DNA of 54,983 bases, taken from an uncultured Lachnospiraceae bacterium (GTDB lineage: Bacteria; Bacillota; Clostridia; Lachnospirales; Lachnospiraceae). The notes under the pieces are model-generated. The model ran no database searches and was not told the DNA's origin. It saw nothing but the letters and a program-made list of their open reading frames with translations. The DNA lies in the NCBI GenBank assembly GCA_946491665.1, contig CAMLYL010000013.1:1-54983 (forward strand). The letters run 5' to 3'. Position numbers and translations under genes: made by a program. Positions 1 to 8,235 of this stretch are shown here, piece by piece (within the stretch, counting starts at the first letter, position 1; every line of letters starts with the position of its first letter).

Positions 1-53
1 TGTCAGCTAAAGCTGACCCGAATCCCGCGCCAAGACCCGTGAGCGGGTCTTGA
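1..53. repeat. Dispersed two-hairpin repeat, copy 1 (cut by contig end)
   Basis: The right part of a repeat family seen four times in this window. It starts inside the first hairpin (GTCAGC/GCTGAC, loop TAAA, 2-17), continues through CCGAATCCCGC, and ends with a second hairpin (AAGACCCG/CGGGTCTT, loop TGAG, 32-51). A run of seven T lies at 60-66, so the element could end transcripts coming from the left. The contig starting inside a repeat fits an assembly break at a multicopy sequence. That last point is inference. Confidence 0.8.
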
Positions 54-93
54 ATAAGATTTTTTTAGTTTTAAGATTGGGAAAGATGAATTC

Positions 94-122
94 TTGTTAT
101 CAATCCGGGGATATGGTATGAT
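94..122 (+). promoter_or_regulatory. Predicted sigma-A promoter of xpaC-telA
   Basis: TTGTTA (94-99), a 17-base spacer and TATGAT (117-122) match the vegetative promoter pattern. A second TATAAT lies at 163-168 but lacks a good -35 box. The transcript would carry repeat copy 2 in its 5' leader. Confidence 0.5.
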
Positions 123-140
123 ATTTCATGAAAATATCAT
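118..140. promoter_or_regulatory. Perfect inverted repeat over the -10/+1 region, operator candidate
   Basis: ATGATATTT at 118-126 and its complement AAATATCAT at 132-140 form a perfect 9+9 dyad with a 5-base centre. It overlaps the predicted -10 box and start point upstream of xpaC. A repressor bound here would block the promoter. No candidate regulator is encoded next to it. Confidence 0.4.
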
Positions 141-186
141 AGAATATATATTTCAGGAATGATATAATAGGATCAGCAGTGGACCG

Positions 187-267
187 GAGACTGCAGGGAT
201 TCGGTAAGGAAGATGTCAGCTGAAGCTGACCCGAATCCCGCACCAAGACCCGTGAGCGGGACTTGAA
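187..267. repeat. Dispersed two-hairpin repeat, copy 2 (full length)
   Basis: A full copy of about 80 bp. The outer arms GGGATTCGG (196-204) and CCGAATCCC (231-239) enclose an inner hairpin GTCAGC-TGAA-GCTGAC (215-230). A second hairpin follows at 245-264 (AAGACCCG-TGAG-CGGGACTT), with one mismatch in its stem compared with the other copies. It lies between the predicted promoter and the start codon of xpaC, so it should be in that mRNA leader. Confidence 0.85.
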
Positions 268-301
268 TGGAAATGAAATCTATCGGAGTGAATTGGAGAA
301 G

Positions 302-1495
302 ATGACGGAGAATAAGTGGGACAATTTTGGAGAACAGATTAAAAATACAGTGGATCATGCGATAAGGGAAGGTGACTTTTCAAATCTGAGCCGCTCCATC
401 GGGAATATTATCAATGATACGGTGGACACGGTGAAAGATTCCGTGAAGGCCAACTGGCCAAATCAGGCCCGCGGCCCGCAGCCGGTAAAAAGGCCCTATC
501 AGGAGTCAGGGCAGCATGATTACAGGAAGAAACAGCAGGAGACGACGGCTCCCGTATTATATCAGCGTACGCCTCAGGGCAGGGTGTCCGGGATTCTGAT
601 GGCTGTGGGAGGATATTCCGGAATGGTTATTTTTGGTATCTTTCTGCTTGTATTTATGGTTCTGGGAATGTTGGGACATGTACTGCTGGCCGGAGTGATT
701 ATATTCGGGATTTTAACGGCCGCATCCCTGATTCTGGGGATCTGTGGCAGCCGGAAGCTGGGATTTGTCAATCGGTTTCGCAGTTATGTCAGACTGCTGG
801 GCCGGCAGGTTTATATACCGATCCGGATACTGGCGGACAAGACCGGAAAGTCAGCAGAGTATATTACAGAGGATCTGAAGAAAATGATCGACAGACGGCT
901 GTTTCTTCAGGCACATATTGATGAGGAGAATCAGTGCCTGATTCTTTCGGATCAGGCATATCGGGAATATAATCAGGCAAAGGCCGAATATCAGGCCAGA
1001 GAGCGGGCCGCTGCTGAGGAAAAACGGGCGAAAGATCAGCTTTCTCCGGAATGCCGGAAGCTGATTGAGGATGGAGAAGAGTATATCAGGCATATTCACT
1101 GGTGCAATGAGCAGATTCCCGGCGAAGAGATTTCGGCGAAGCTGGATCAGATGGAGAACGTGGTTACCCGCATTTTCGCGGTGGTCCGGGAAACACCGTC
1201 GGTGGCTCCGGAGCTTGGAAAGCTGATGAGCTATTATCTTCCCACCACCAGAAAGCTGTTGGATACTTACCGGGAGATGGATCATCAGCCGGTGGCGGGG
1301 GAGAATATTTCTTCTACCAAGCGGGAAATTGAAGCTACTATTGATACCCTGAACGTGGCGTTTGAAAAGCTGCTGGATGATCTGTACGAGGACAAGGCAT
1401 GGGATATTTCATCGGATATTTCGGTGCTGAATACGGTTCTGGCTCAGGATGGTCTGAAAGAGGACGGGCTGGCAAACCGTAAGAAGCATTTATAG
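302..1495 (+). CDS. xpaC: XpaC-like membrane protein (5-bromo-4-chloroindolyl phosphate hydrolysis family)
   Basis: Belongs by overall sequence and context to the XpaC family, small membrane proteins usually encoded beside TelA. The true role is unclear; the family name comes from an indicator-dye phenotype. The protein of 397 residues has a charged N-terminal stretch, two closely spaced hydrophobic segments at about residues 95-150, and a long hydrophilic, coiled-coil-prone C-terminal part that should be cytoplasmic. I chose ATG 302 because TGGAGAAG lies directly upstream; an ATG at 263 in the same frame falls inside the repeat and has no ribosome site. telA follows 58 bases later on the same strand, so the two probably form one operon. 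The family call is firm, the function is not. Confidence 0.8.
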   Translation: MTENKWDNFGEQIKNTVDHAIREGDFSNLSRSIGNIINDTVDTVKDSVKANWPNQARGPQPVKRPYQESGQHDYRKKQQETTAPVLYQRTPQGRVSGILMAVGGYSGMVIFGIFLLVFMVLGMLGHVLLAGVIIFGILTAASLILGICGSRKLGFVNRFRSYVRLLGRQVYIPIRILADKTGKSAEYITEDLKKMIDRRLFLQAHIDEENQCLILSDQAYREYNQAKAEYQARERAAAEEKRAKDQLSPECRKLIEDGEEYIRHIHWCNEQIPGEEISAKLDQMENVVTRIFAVVRETPSVAPELGKLMSYYLPTTRKLLDTYREMDHQPVAGENISSTKREIEATIDTLNVAFEKLLDDLYEDKAWDISSDISVLNTVLAQDGLKEDGLANRKKHL

Positions 1496-1553
1496 AGAGA
1501 AAATAAAATAAATCTGTTCCGAAAGAGGCGGGACAGGGAAGAAGGGAGCTGCC

Positions 1554-2708
1554 ATGAGCGACGATTTAAAAGATTTTTCAACAACACCTACACTGACATT
1601 TGATGTGAATCCGCAGACGGAGCCAGCTGCGTCTGCAGGGATCGATCTTGCGGAAAAGACACAGGATCCGGCTTTTTCGGAGAACAATCTGACGCCGGAA
1701 GAACTGCAGATGGTAGAGAGCTTTTCCCAGCAGATTGATATCAGCAATTCTCAGGCGATTCTGCAGTATGGTGTGGGAACTCAGAAAAAAATGGCTGATT
1801 TTTCGGAAACTGCGCTGAAGAATGTCCGCACCAAAGATATGGGAGAGGTGGGACAGATGCTGTCTTCTCTTGTGACAGAGCTGAAGAGCTTTGATGTGGA
1901 GGAAAATGAAAAGGGACTGCGGGGGCTTTTCAAGAAATCGGCGAATAAAACTACGGCTTTAAAGGCGAAATATGCCAAGGCAGAAGTAAATGTCAATCAG
2001 GTGTGCGCGTCCCTGGAGAGTCATCAGCAGGTGCTTCTGAAGGATATTGCCCTGCTGGACAAAATGTATGAGGTGAATCTGACCTATTTCAAAGAGCTTT
2101 CTATGTATATCCTGGCCGGCAAGAAGAAACTGAAGGAGATCCGGGAAGGAGAACTGAAGGCGGCTGTGGAAAAAGCGCAGCGGTCCAGTCTGCCGGAGGA
2201 CGCTCAGGCGGCCAAGGATCTGGAGAATAAATGTGAACGTTTTGAAAAGAAGATTCATGATCTGGAGCTGACCCGGGTGATTTCCATTCAGACGGCTCCT
2301 CAGATCCGTCTGGTACAGAATAATGATACGCTGATGGCGGAAAAGATTCAGTCTACCATCGTAAATACGATTCCCCTGTGGAAGAGCCAGATGGTACTGG
2401 CTCTGGGGATTGAGCATTCCAACCAGGCGGCAAAGGTGCAGCGTGAGGTAACGGATATGACCAATGAGCTGCTCCGCAAGAATGCAGATGTTTTAAAAAC
2501 GGCCACCATTGAGACTGCGAAGGAGTCTGAGCGCGGCATTGTCGATATTGAAACCTTAAAGCATACCAATGAGACTCTGATTTCCACCTTTGACGAGGTC
2601 ATGCGGATCCAGAGCGAGGGCCGGGAGAAACGGCAGGCAGCAGAGGGCGAGATGAGGCGCATTGAGAATGAGCTGCGTGAGAAACTGCTTCAGATCAATA
2701 CAAAATAG
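1554..2708 (+). CDS. telA: TelA family toxic-anion resistance protein
   Basis: A 384-residue TelA family member. Homologues are linked to tellurite and other toxic-anion resistance and to envelope or antimicrobial stress; the biochemical mechanism is unknown. The N-terminal 60 residues are low complexity and variable, and the rest is predominantly alpha-helical with long charged helices. No signal peptide or membrane segment is visible, so it should be cytoplasmic, perhaps working with the membrane protein XpaC just upstream. The ribosome site GAAGGGAG lies a few bases before ATG 1554. The 3' end converges on the radical SAM gene with an 11-bp gap and no obvious terminator. Confidence 0.88.
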   Translation: MSDDLKDFSTTPTLTFDVNPQTEPAASAGIDLAEKTQDPAFSENNLTPEELQMVESFSQQIDISNSQAILQYGVGTQKKMADFSETALKNVRTKDMGEVGQMLSSLVTELKSFDVEENEKGLRGLFKKSANKTTALKAKYAKAEVNVNQVCASLESHQQVLLKDIALLDKMYEVNLTYFKELSMYILAGKKKLKEIREGELKAAVEKAQRSSLPEDAQAAKDLENKCERFEKKIHDLELTRVISIQTAPQIRLVQNNDTLMAEKIQSTIVNTIPLWKSQMVLALGIEHSNQAAKVQREVTDMTNELLRKNADVLKTATIETAKESERGIVDIETLKHTNETLISTFDEVMRIQSEGREKRQAAEGEMRRIENELREKLLQINTK

Positions 2709-2719
2709 CAGACTGAGAC

Positions 2720-4216
2720 TTATGAAATCAGCTGTTCTTTCTGCCATTGCAGTTCGCTGGCAGTTTCGGAGTCGTCCAGCGCATCTTCCAGCTGCGTGAC
2801 GGGAATATTATTTTGAAGACTGTATAATACGGGCGCGGCATCTTTCCACGATTCTTCGTAGATGCCGTGCCTTAATTTATAATAAAAGGTTCCCTTTGCA
2901 AATCGGGAGGCGAAGCGGGCGCCGAATGCTCCCAGATGGGCAAAAAACCACAGTCCCAGCCGACGGACAGCATATCCCCGGCCGAAAAGGCGGCCAATCC
3001 GGAATGCAGAAGAAAAGGAGTAAAATTTTGTGACGGCATGATAAAATTCATCCTGCAGTTCCCAGGGTGTGAGATTTTTGGGAATAAAAGTGGTGTTCAT
3101 CATGTCATACTGTTCCCAGTCAGGTACCAGCATCCGTTCCTCTTTCTGGAATTGCTGAAATGTCAGGGCCCCCGGATAAGGAGTCAGGATGGCGGGCTGA
3201 AGCTGATAGGCATCCAGATCTGCGGCAAACTGTACCGCCCGTCGAATATCTTCCTTTGTATCCGCGTCTATGCCCAGTACAAGGCTGGCAATGAGGCGGA
3301 TTTTGTGTTCGCGGCAGCTTTTGGCAGCCCGGAGGATATCGTCCCGGTTCTGACCTTTGTGAATCTGTTCCAGAGCTTTTTCGTTCAGGGATTCGATGCC
3401 GATCAGCACCCGGTTCAGATGTGCTTTCTTAAGAAGCCCCATCAGCTCTTCGTCTTCGGCCATGTCGGTCCGGCCAAAAAAAAATGTTTCTTTGAATGTC
3501 AGGTTTTCCGCAATCATCCGCCGGCAGATTTCCTTGGCACGCTCTTTGTCGGCGGTAAAATTATCGTCTTCAAAATTCATGTATCGGAATCCCATTTTTT
3601 TGTAAAGACGGATTTCTTCAATGACACTGTCTACACTGCGCTGACGGTAAGGCGCAAACATCCGGGAGGTGGTGCAGAAACTGCAGCGGCAGGTGCATCC
3701 CCTGGTTGTCATAATGTTGGCGCAGTCACAGGGAGTTTTCAGGATGCTGTAGTCCGGCAGAGGAAGGGCATCCAGATCTTCCGGCGGAGAAGTTCGTATG
3801 ATTTTGTCAGTGAGGCGTCCTTCAACGACATCCAGAATTACAGATTCACCTTCTCCCACAATTACATGATCCGCGTGGGCGGCAGCTTCTTCGGGAAGGG
3901 CAGAGGCATGAATACCGCCGATAATGACTTTTGCATCGGAGCTGGCGTGAATGATATCGGCCAGCTCGTAGGCTCTGGGCGCTGTGGAGGTCATGGTATA
4001 CAGACTGAAGACATCCGCCTTTTCCAGACATTTTTTCAGGGGAACCTTTCCGTTTAATTCTTCGTATACCTCTGCCGTGTGTCCGGCTTTTTTTAAAATG
4101 CCGCCCAGGATCAGCGGACCGGTGATAGCATTGGGATGGCCGTAGAAGCGGCTCCCCAGCCGGTAAACCGGGAAACGCCGAAGCGCGCTGGCGGGAGTAA
4201 TAAATACAATATGCAT
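2720..4216 (-). CDS. B12-binding-domain radical SAM protein (BchE/HpnR-like superfamily)
   Basis: A 498-residue protein with an N-terminal Rossmann-like cobalamin-binding type domain (about residues 1-140, with the GGIHA loop near 100-104) and a radical SAM TIM-barrel domain. The 4Fe-4S motif CxxxCxxC is Cys174, Cys178, Cys181, with an extra Cys176. Downstream motifs typical of the family follow (FEDDNF, IGIESLN, the hydrophobic LVLGID strand). The classical cobalamin DxHxxG motif is not seen, so real B12 binding is uncertain. The substrate cannot be told; such enzymes act in methylation or cyclisation of lipids, peptides and pigments. The gene stands alone on the minus strand; AAGGAG precedes its ATG. 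The last 150 residues form a helical C-terminal extension of unknown use. Confidence 0.8.
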   Translation of the reverse strand: MHIVFITPASALRRFPVYRLGSRFYGHPNAITGPLILGGILKKAGHTAEVYEELNGKVPLKKCLEKADVFSLYTMTSTAPRAYELADIIHASSDAKVIIGGIHASALPEEAAAHADHVIVGEGESVILDVVEGRLTDKIIRTSPPEDLDALPLPDYSILKTPCDCANIMTTRGCTCRCSFCTTSRMFAPYRQRSVDSVIEEIRLYKKMGFRYMNFEDDNFTADKERAKEICRRMIAENLTFKETFFFGRTDMAEDEELMGLLKKAHLNRVLIGIESLNEKALEQIHKGQNRDDILRAAKSCREHKIRLIASLVLGIDADTKEDIRRAVQFAADLDAYQLQPAILTPYPGALTFQQFQKEERMLVPDWEQYDMMNTTFIPKNLTPWELQDEFYHAVTKFYSFSSAFRIGRLFGRGYAVRRLGLWFFAHLGAFGARFASRFAKGTFYYKLRHGIYEESWKDAAPVLYSLQNNIPVTQLEDALDDSETASELQWQKEQLIS

Positions 4217-4398
4217 AGAATGCTCCTTTTTATAGAATGAATTTGTTTGAAGTATGGACGAATTCCAAAAAGTTATTCGCTGCAGGCGGTTCTTTCGGAA
4301 AAAGTATCTGCATTTTCACCCCAACTTTTTACTGTTTGTGTTATACTATAAGCAAACGCTGGGAGAAAGGTGCATGATTCCGGCGGGAAAGAGGGTAA

Positions 4399-5712
4399 GT
4401 GTACAGCATGTATCAGGAAATTGCAAAGTTAATTATGTATGGAGATATAGAGGAGGATTCCATTCTGTACCAGATGGGAGAGATCTTCCGGGATTTTGAG
4501 GCGGGAAAAGAGAGTAAAGCGGTGCTGACCCGGCGGGTGTATACTCAGATCAAGCGTCTTCTGACGCTGGCTACAGATTTCGGGTTTGATGAGAATCTGT
4601 GGCATAATTATCTGGCCTATTTTCTTATCACAAATGAAAATCCTTTTTCAATAACCTGTGAGAAGACCGGAGCCAGTGAGGGCAGTGTAAATCATTTTGC
4701 CCGCAACGATTTCGCAGCGGTGAAAGCATTGTTCGATTATGATTTTTCGGAGATTGAGTCGGCGCTTGGGGTTGACTGCTTTTCCCGGATTTCCGACTAC
4801 AGGGCCATTGCGAAAAAGGAGCTGATGTATAACAAGAATGTCAGTGAAAAGGTGCAGGCCTTAAGCCGCAGACTGGAAAAGGCGGAGGATGCGGATGCGT
4901 TTTTTGGTGCGGTCACAGGATTTTACAGGGATTATGGCGTGGGAATGTTCGGATTAAATAAAGCATTTCGGATCACAAACAGCAGCTCGGGCGAGCTGGT
5001 ATTTCTTCCCATCAATAATATGGATAAAGTAATGCTTGACGATCTCGTGGGCTACGAGATCCAGAAGAAAAAGCTGGTGGATAATACAAAAGCTTTTGTG
5101 GAGGGCAAAAAGGCCAACAATGTTCTGCTGTTCGGCGACAGCGGCACGGGGAAATCCACCAGTATCAAGGCTATTGTCAATGAGTTTTACGGGGACGGAC
5201 TGCGGATGATCGAGATTTACAAGCATCAGTTTAAGGATCTTTCCAATGTCATTGCCGCAGTGAAGAACAGGAATTATAAGTTTATCATCTATATGGATGA
5301 TCTGTCTTTTGAAGAGTTTGAGGTGGAGTACAAGTTTCTGAAGGCTGTCATTGAGGGCGGCGTGGAGACGAAACCGGACAATGTTCTGATCTACGCCACC
5401 TCCAATCGCCGCCATCTGATCAAGGAGACCTGGAATGACAGAAATGATATGGAACATGACAACGGCATGCACCGGTCTGACACCATGCAGGAGAAGCTGT
5501 CTCTGGTGAACCGTTTCGGAGTTACCATCAATTATTCCAGACCCAGTCAGAAGGAATATTTTGATATTGTGATCAGTCTGGCCCGGCGGGCGGGCATCAC
5601 GATGTCTGAGGAGGAGCTGAAAGCGGAGGCCAATAAGTGGGAGCTGGCCCATGGAGGAATCTCCGGCAGAACTGCTCAGCAGTTTGTATATTATCTGGAA
5701 GGTATGCAATAA
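4399..5712 (+). CDS. DUF815 family AAA ATP-binding protein
   Basis: A 437-residue ATPase of the DUF815 family. The N-terminal 200 residues are helical and variable. The AAA core follows, with Walker [10 protein letters not shown] (Lys252) and a Walker B-like [10 protein letters not shown] segment. Next come the YATSNRRHL sensor region and a C-terminal helical lid with the LSLVNRFG segment typical of the family. The molecular role of the family is not established. The start is GTG 4399, preceded closely by GAGGG; ATG 4408 in the same frame is an alternative. The beta-CASP protein begins 31 bases after the stop on the same strand, so co-transcription is likely. Confidence 0.82.
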   Translation: MYSMYQEIAKLIMYGDIEEDSILYQMGEIFRDFEAGKESKAVLTRRVYTQIKRLLTLATDFGFDENLWHNYLAYFLITNENPFSITCEKTGASEGSVNHFARNDFAAVKALFDYDFSEIESALGVDCFSRISDYRAIAKKELMYNKNVSEKVQALSRRLEKAEDADAFFGAVTGFYRDYGVGMFGLNKAFRITNSSSGELVFLPINNMDKVMLDDLVGYEIQKKKLVDNTKAFVEGKKANNVLLFGDSGTGKSTSIKAIVNEFYGDGLRMIEIYKHQFKDLSNVIAAVKNRNYKFIIYMDDLSFEEFEVEYKFLKAVIEGGVETKPDNVLIYATSNRRHLIKETWNDRNDMEHDNGMHRSDTMQEKLSLVNRFGVTINYSRPSQKEYFDIVISLARRAGITMSEEELKAEANKWELAHGGISGRTAQQFVYYLEGMQ

Positions 5713-5743
5713 TAAAAGTACAAAAAGCAGAAGGGGGTTTACT

Positions 5744-7342
5744 ATGCGTATTGAATTTATCGGGGCTGCCCATGAGGTGACAGGCAGCTGTCATTATCTG
5801 GAAATCGGGGAAAAGCATGTTCTTGTGGACTGTGGTATGGAACAGGGACCGGATATTTATGAAAACCAGGATATTCCGGTAAACGCGGCGGCCATTGACT
5901 ATGTTTTTGTCACTCACGCGCACATTGATCATTCGGGACTGCTTCCGCTCCTGTGTGCAAGAGGGTTCCGGGGACAGATTTACGCAACCAATGCGACAAC
6001 ACAGCTCTGCAACATTATGCTGAAGGACAGCGCCCATATTCAGGAGTCAGAGGCGGAGTGGAAAAACAGAAAGGCACGGCGGGCCGGAAAACCGGAGGTA
6101 GTACCCATGTACTCCATCGAGGACGCGGAGCGTGTGCTGAACTATTTTGTACCCTGTCCTTATGATACAAAAATAGAGGTCTGCGAGGAGTTAACGGTCT
6201 GCTTCCGGGATGCAGGTCATTTGCTGGGTTCTTCCTTTATAGAGATCTGGGCGAGGGAAGGGGACGAATGCTGCAAGCTGATTTTTTCCGGGGATCTGGG
6301 AAATGGCAACCGGGCTCTGATTCGGGATCCCGAGATGCCGGAATCCGCGGATTATCTGATTGTGGAGTCCACTTACGGAGACAGAAATCATGATGTGCCG
6401 CCGGATTATGCGGAGGAACTGGCGCATGTGCTGGCGAATACTTTTTCACGGGGAGGAAATGTGGTAATTCCTGCGTTTTCCGTGGGACGAACCCAGGAAA
6501 TGCTCTATTATCTGAGAAAGATCAAACAGGATAAGATGCTTTCTTCTTTCCAGAATTTTGAGGTATATGTGGATAGTCCTCTGGCAGTGGAGGCAACCAG
6601 TATTTTTAACGCAAATGTGAGTGAATGCTTTCGGGAAACAGATCTGGAGATGATTCGCAGCGGGGTCAATCCCATTCAGTTTCCGGGATTGAGAACCTCT
6701 GTTACAAGCGATGAGTCCAGAGCAATTAACCTGGATAAGCATCCGAAAGTAATTATTTCCGCGTCCGGAATGTGTGAGGCGGGTCGGATCCGACATCATT
6801 TGAAGCATAATCTCTGGAGACCGGAATGTACGGTTGTTTTTGTGGGGTACCAGGTACCGGGGACGCTCGGGCACACTTTGCTGAACGGAGCCGGAGAAGT
6901 GAAGCTGTTTGGAGAGACGATTCAGGTTCGGGCTGAAATCCTGAATCTGCCGGGGATCAGCGGCCATGCGGACAGGGAGCATCTGACGGCCTGGGTGCAG
7001 AGTATGAAGGTAATGCCGAAGCGGATTTTTGTGGTACATGGTGAAGATGCGGTGACAGATGAGTTTGCGGCACATCTGTCAGAGGTGACCGGAGCTGAGG
7101 CTGCAGCGCCTTACAGCGGGGATATATATGATCTCACCCGTAATGTCTGTGTGGTTTACGGCAGCAGAAAGCGGGCGGAGAAGAAGGCGAAGAAGCGTTC
7201 GGGATCTTCTGTCTTTGAACGCCTTCTGGCTGCGGGAGAGCGTCTGATTGCTGTGATTCATAAAAACAGAGAAGGAGCGAACAAGGATCTGGCGAAATTT
7301 GCGGATCAGATAAATGCACTCTGTGAAAAATGGGATCGTTAA
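5744..7342 (+). CDS. Metallo-beta-lactamase fold, beta-CASP ribonuclease-like protein
   Basis: A 532-residue protein of the MBL-fold RNA-processing family (YsxH/CPSF-73-like). The MBL domain has HAHIDH (His58, His60, Asp62, His63) as the di-zinc site, then GDLG and the ESTYGDR motif. The beta-CASP domain carries the SASGMCEAG and FVGYQ segments and a late SGHAD/VHGE pair. Family members are zinc-dependent endo- or exonucleases acting on RNA. Beyond the core there is a basic C-terminal tail of about 65 residues, rich in Lys and Arg around residue 480, which could contact RNA; that is inference. ATG 5744 is chosen because AGAAGGGGG stands just upstream and the protein starts there like its relatives. 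Confidence 0.88.
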   Translation: MRIEFIGAAHEVTGSCHYLEIGEKHVLVDCGMEQGPDIYENQDIPVNAAAIDYVFVTHAHIDHSGLLPLLCARGFRGQIYATNATTQLCNIMLKDSAHIQESEAEWKNRKARRAGKPEVVPMYSIEDAERVLNYFVPCPYDTKIEVCEELTVCFRDAGHLLGSSFIEIWAREGDECCKLIFSGDLGNGNRALIRDPEMPESADYLIVESTYGDRNHDVPPDYAEELAHVLANTFSRGGNVVIPAFSVGRTQEMLYYLRKIKQDKMLSSFQNFEVYVDSPLAVEATSIFNANVSECFRETDLEMIRSGVNPIQFPGLRTSVTSDESRAINLDKHPKVIISASGMCEAGRIRHHLKHNLWRPECTVVFVGYQVPGTLGHTLLNGAGEVKLFGETIQVRAEILNLPGISGHADREHLTAWVQSMKVMPKRIFVVHGEDAVTDEFAAHLSEVTGAEAAAPYSGDIYDLTRNVCVVYGSRKRAEKKAKKRSGSSVFERLLAAGERLIAVIHKNREGANKDLAKFADQINALCEKWDR

Positions 7343-7395
7343 CGAAGGAATACTTAATAAAATATGAATTTTTGTTAAAATTGCTGTTATTCTCC

Positions 7396-7424
7396 TTGCT
7401 TAATTGGGAATTTTGCATTAGAAT
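7396..7424 (+). promoter_or_regulatory. Predicted promoter of the methylglyoxal-synthase-like gene
   Basis: TTGCTT (7396-7401), a 17-base spacer and TAGAAT (7419-7424). This leaves a leader of roughly 105 bases before the coding region. No riboswitch-like structure was recognised in it. Confidence 0.5.
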
Positions 7425-7537
7425 AGCCTTGTAAGATTGTTTGTTTTGCCGGGAACACGTTTGACTGATTCCGGTGCAGGAGAGGGCGGACAATCGTTTG
7501 GGTGTATTGGGCCTGAAATCTGAAAGGGGTGGTAGAA

Positions 7538-7933
7538 TTGAACATTGGGCTGATTGCGCATGAGTCGAAAAAAAAGCTTATGCAGAATTTTTGTATCGCG
7601 TATCGGGGGATACTCGTAAAGAACACATTGTATGCAACCGGCACCACAGGCAGACTGATCGAGGAAGTGACGAATCTGTCTGTCAAAAAGTATCTGCCGG
7701 GACATCTGGGAGGTGTCCAGCAGATGAAAGCGGATGTGGAGAGCAATCTCATAGATCTCGTGATTTATCTGAATGATCCGCTTTCGGGTAATCAGCGGGA
7801 TGTGAAGATCAACAGCATTCTGCAGCAGTGTGATATACATAATATTCCGCTGGCAACAAACCTGGCGACGGCAGAACTGCTCATTCTGGCTTTGGACAGA
7901 GGAGATCTGGACTGGCGCGAGATGTATAAGTAG
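7538..7933 (+). CDS. mgsA: Methylglyoxal synthase-like protein, catalytic residues altered
   Basis: Clearly of the MgsA family, which converts dihydroxyacetone phosphate to methylglyoxal plus phosphate. The phosphate-binding ATGTTG motif and the DPL and LATNLATAE segments are present. However the GGDQQ motif, which holds the catalytic base (Asp71 in the E. coli enzyme), reads GGVQQ here because the codon is GTC. The His98 region (PHDPD in E. coli) is shortened to NQRD. The Ser-Gly-Pro before GG is Pro-Gly-His. The protein of 131 residues is otherwise intact, so it may be inactive as a synthase or have another role. I start it at TTG 7538, 8 bases after GAAAGGGG; a GTG at 7529 lies inside that ribosome site. 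It has its own promoter and terminator. Confidence 0.75.
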   Translation: MNIGLIAHESKKKLMQNFCIAYRGILVKNTLYATGTTGRLIEEVTNLSVKKYLPGHLGGVQQMKADVESNLIDLVIYLNDPLSGNQRDVKINSILQQCDIHNIPLATNLATAELLILALDRGDLDWREMYK

Positions 7934-8235
7934 ACCTGTGTGAACGGAGGTTTCTCTGAGTTCCCTGTAGCATTTGCGATCCGGCAGATGCTGCAGGTTT
8001 TTTCTTTTGGCGGATGTTATGTAAAAGAAAGAATTGTTTCAATTTTTTGTCCTGACATCAATTAAAATTAAAAATAGGTAATAGAATCTTTACCAAATTT
8101 TAAAGACTATATCAGTGGGAGTGTGTTACTATAATCAGGATCTGAAAATGGAAAAATACGAAAGGAAAATGCCTTTTGCAGCGGCTCTTCTGAGGTATAC
8201 GCAGGCGGCATATAATATACAATAAGGACTGAGTT
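7934..8235. other. Intergenic region between mgsA-like gene and polysaccharide deacetylase
   Basis: About 300 bases without a gene. It holds a terminator at 7964-8003. A TATAAT at 8130-8135 could be a -10 box for the deacetylase gene, but no convincing -35 box sits 16-18 bases upstream. The middle part is AT-rich and shows no coding potential or strong structure. Confidence 0.5.
7964..8003 (+). terminator. Intrinsic terminator after the mgsA-like gene
   Basis: CCTGTAGCAT (7964-7973) pairs with ATGCTGCAGG (7988-7997) through one wobble pair, followed by six T (7998-8003). Confidence 0.75.

Noticed and set aside
76-89. 14-base identity with 25361-25374 (ATTGGGAAAGATGA) as part of the repeat
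   Set aside because: A 14-base match is expected by chance in a window of this size, and it sits at different distances from the repeat copies.
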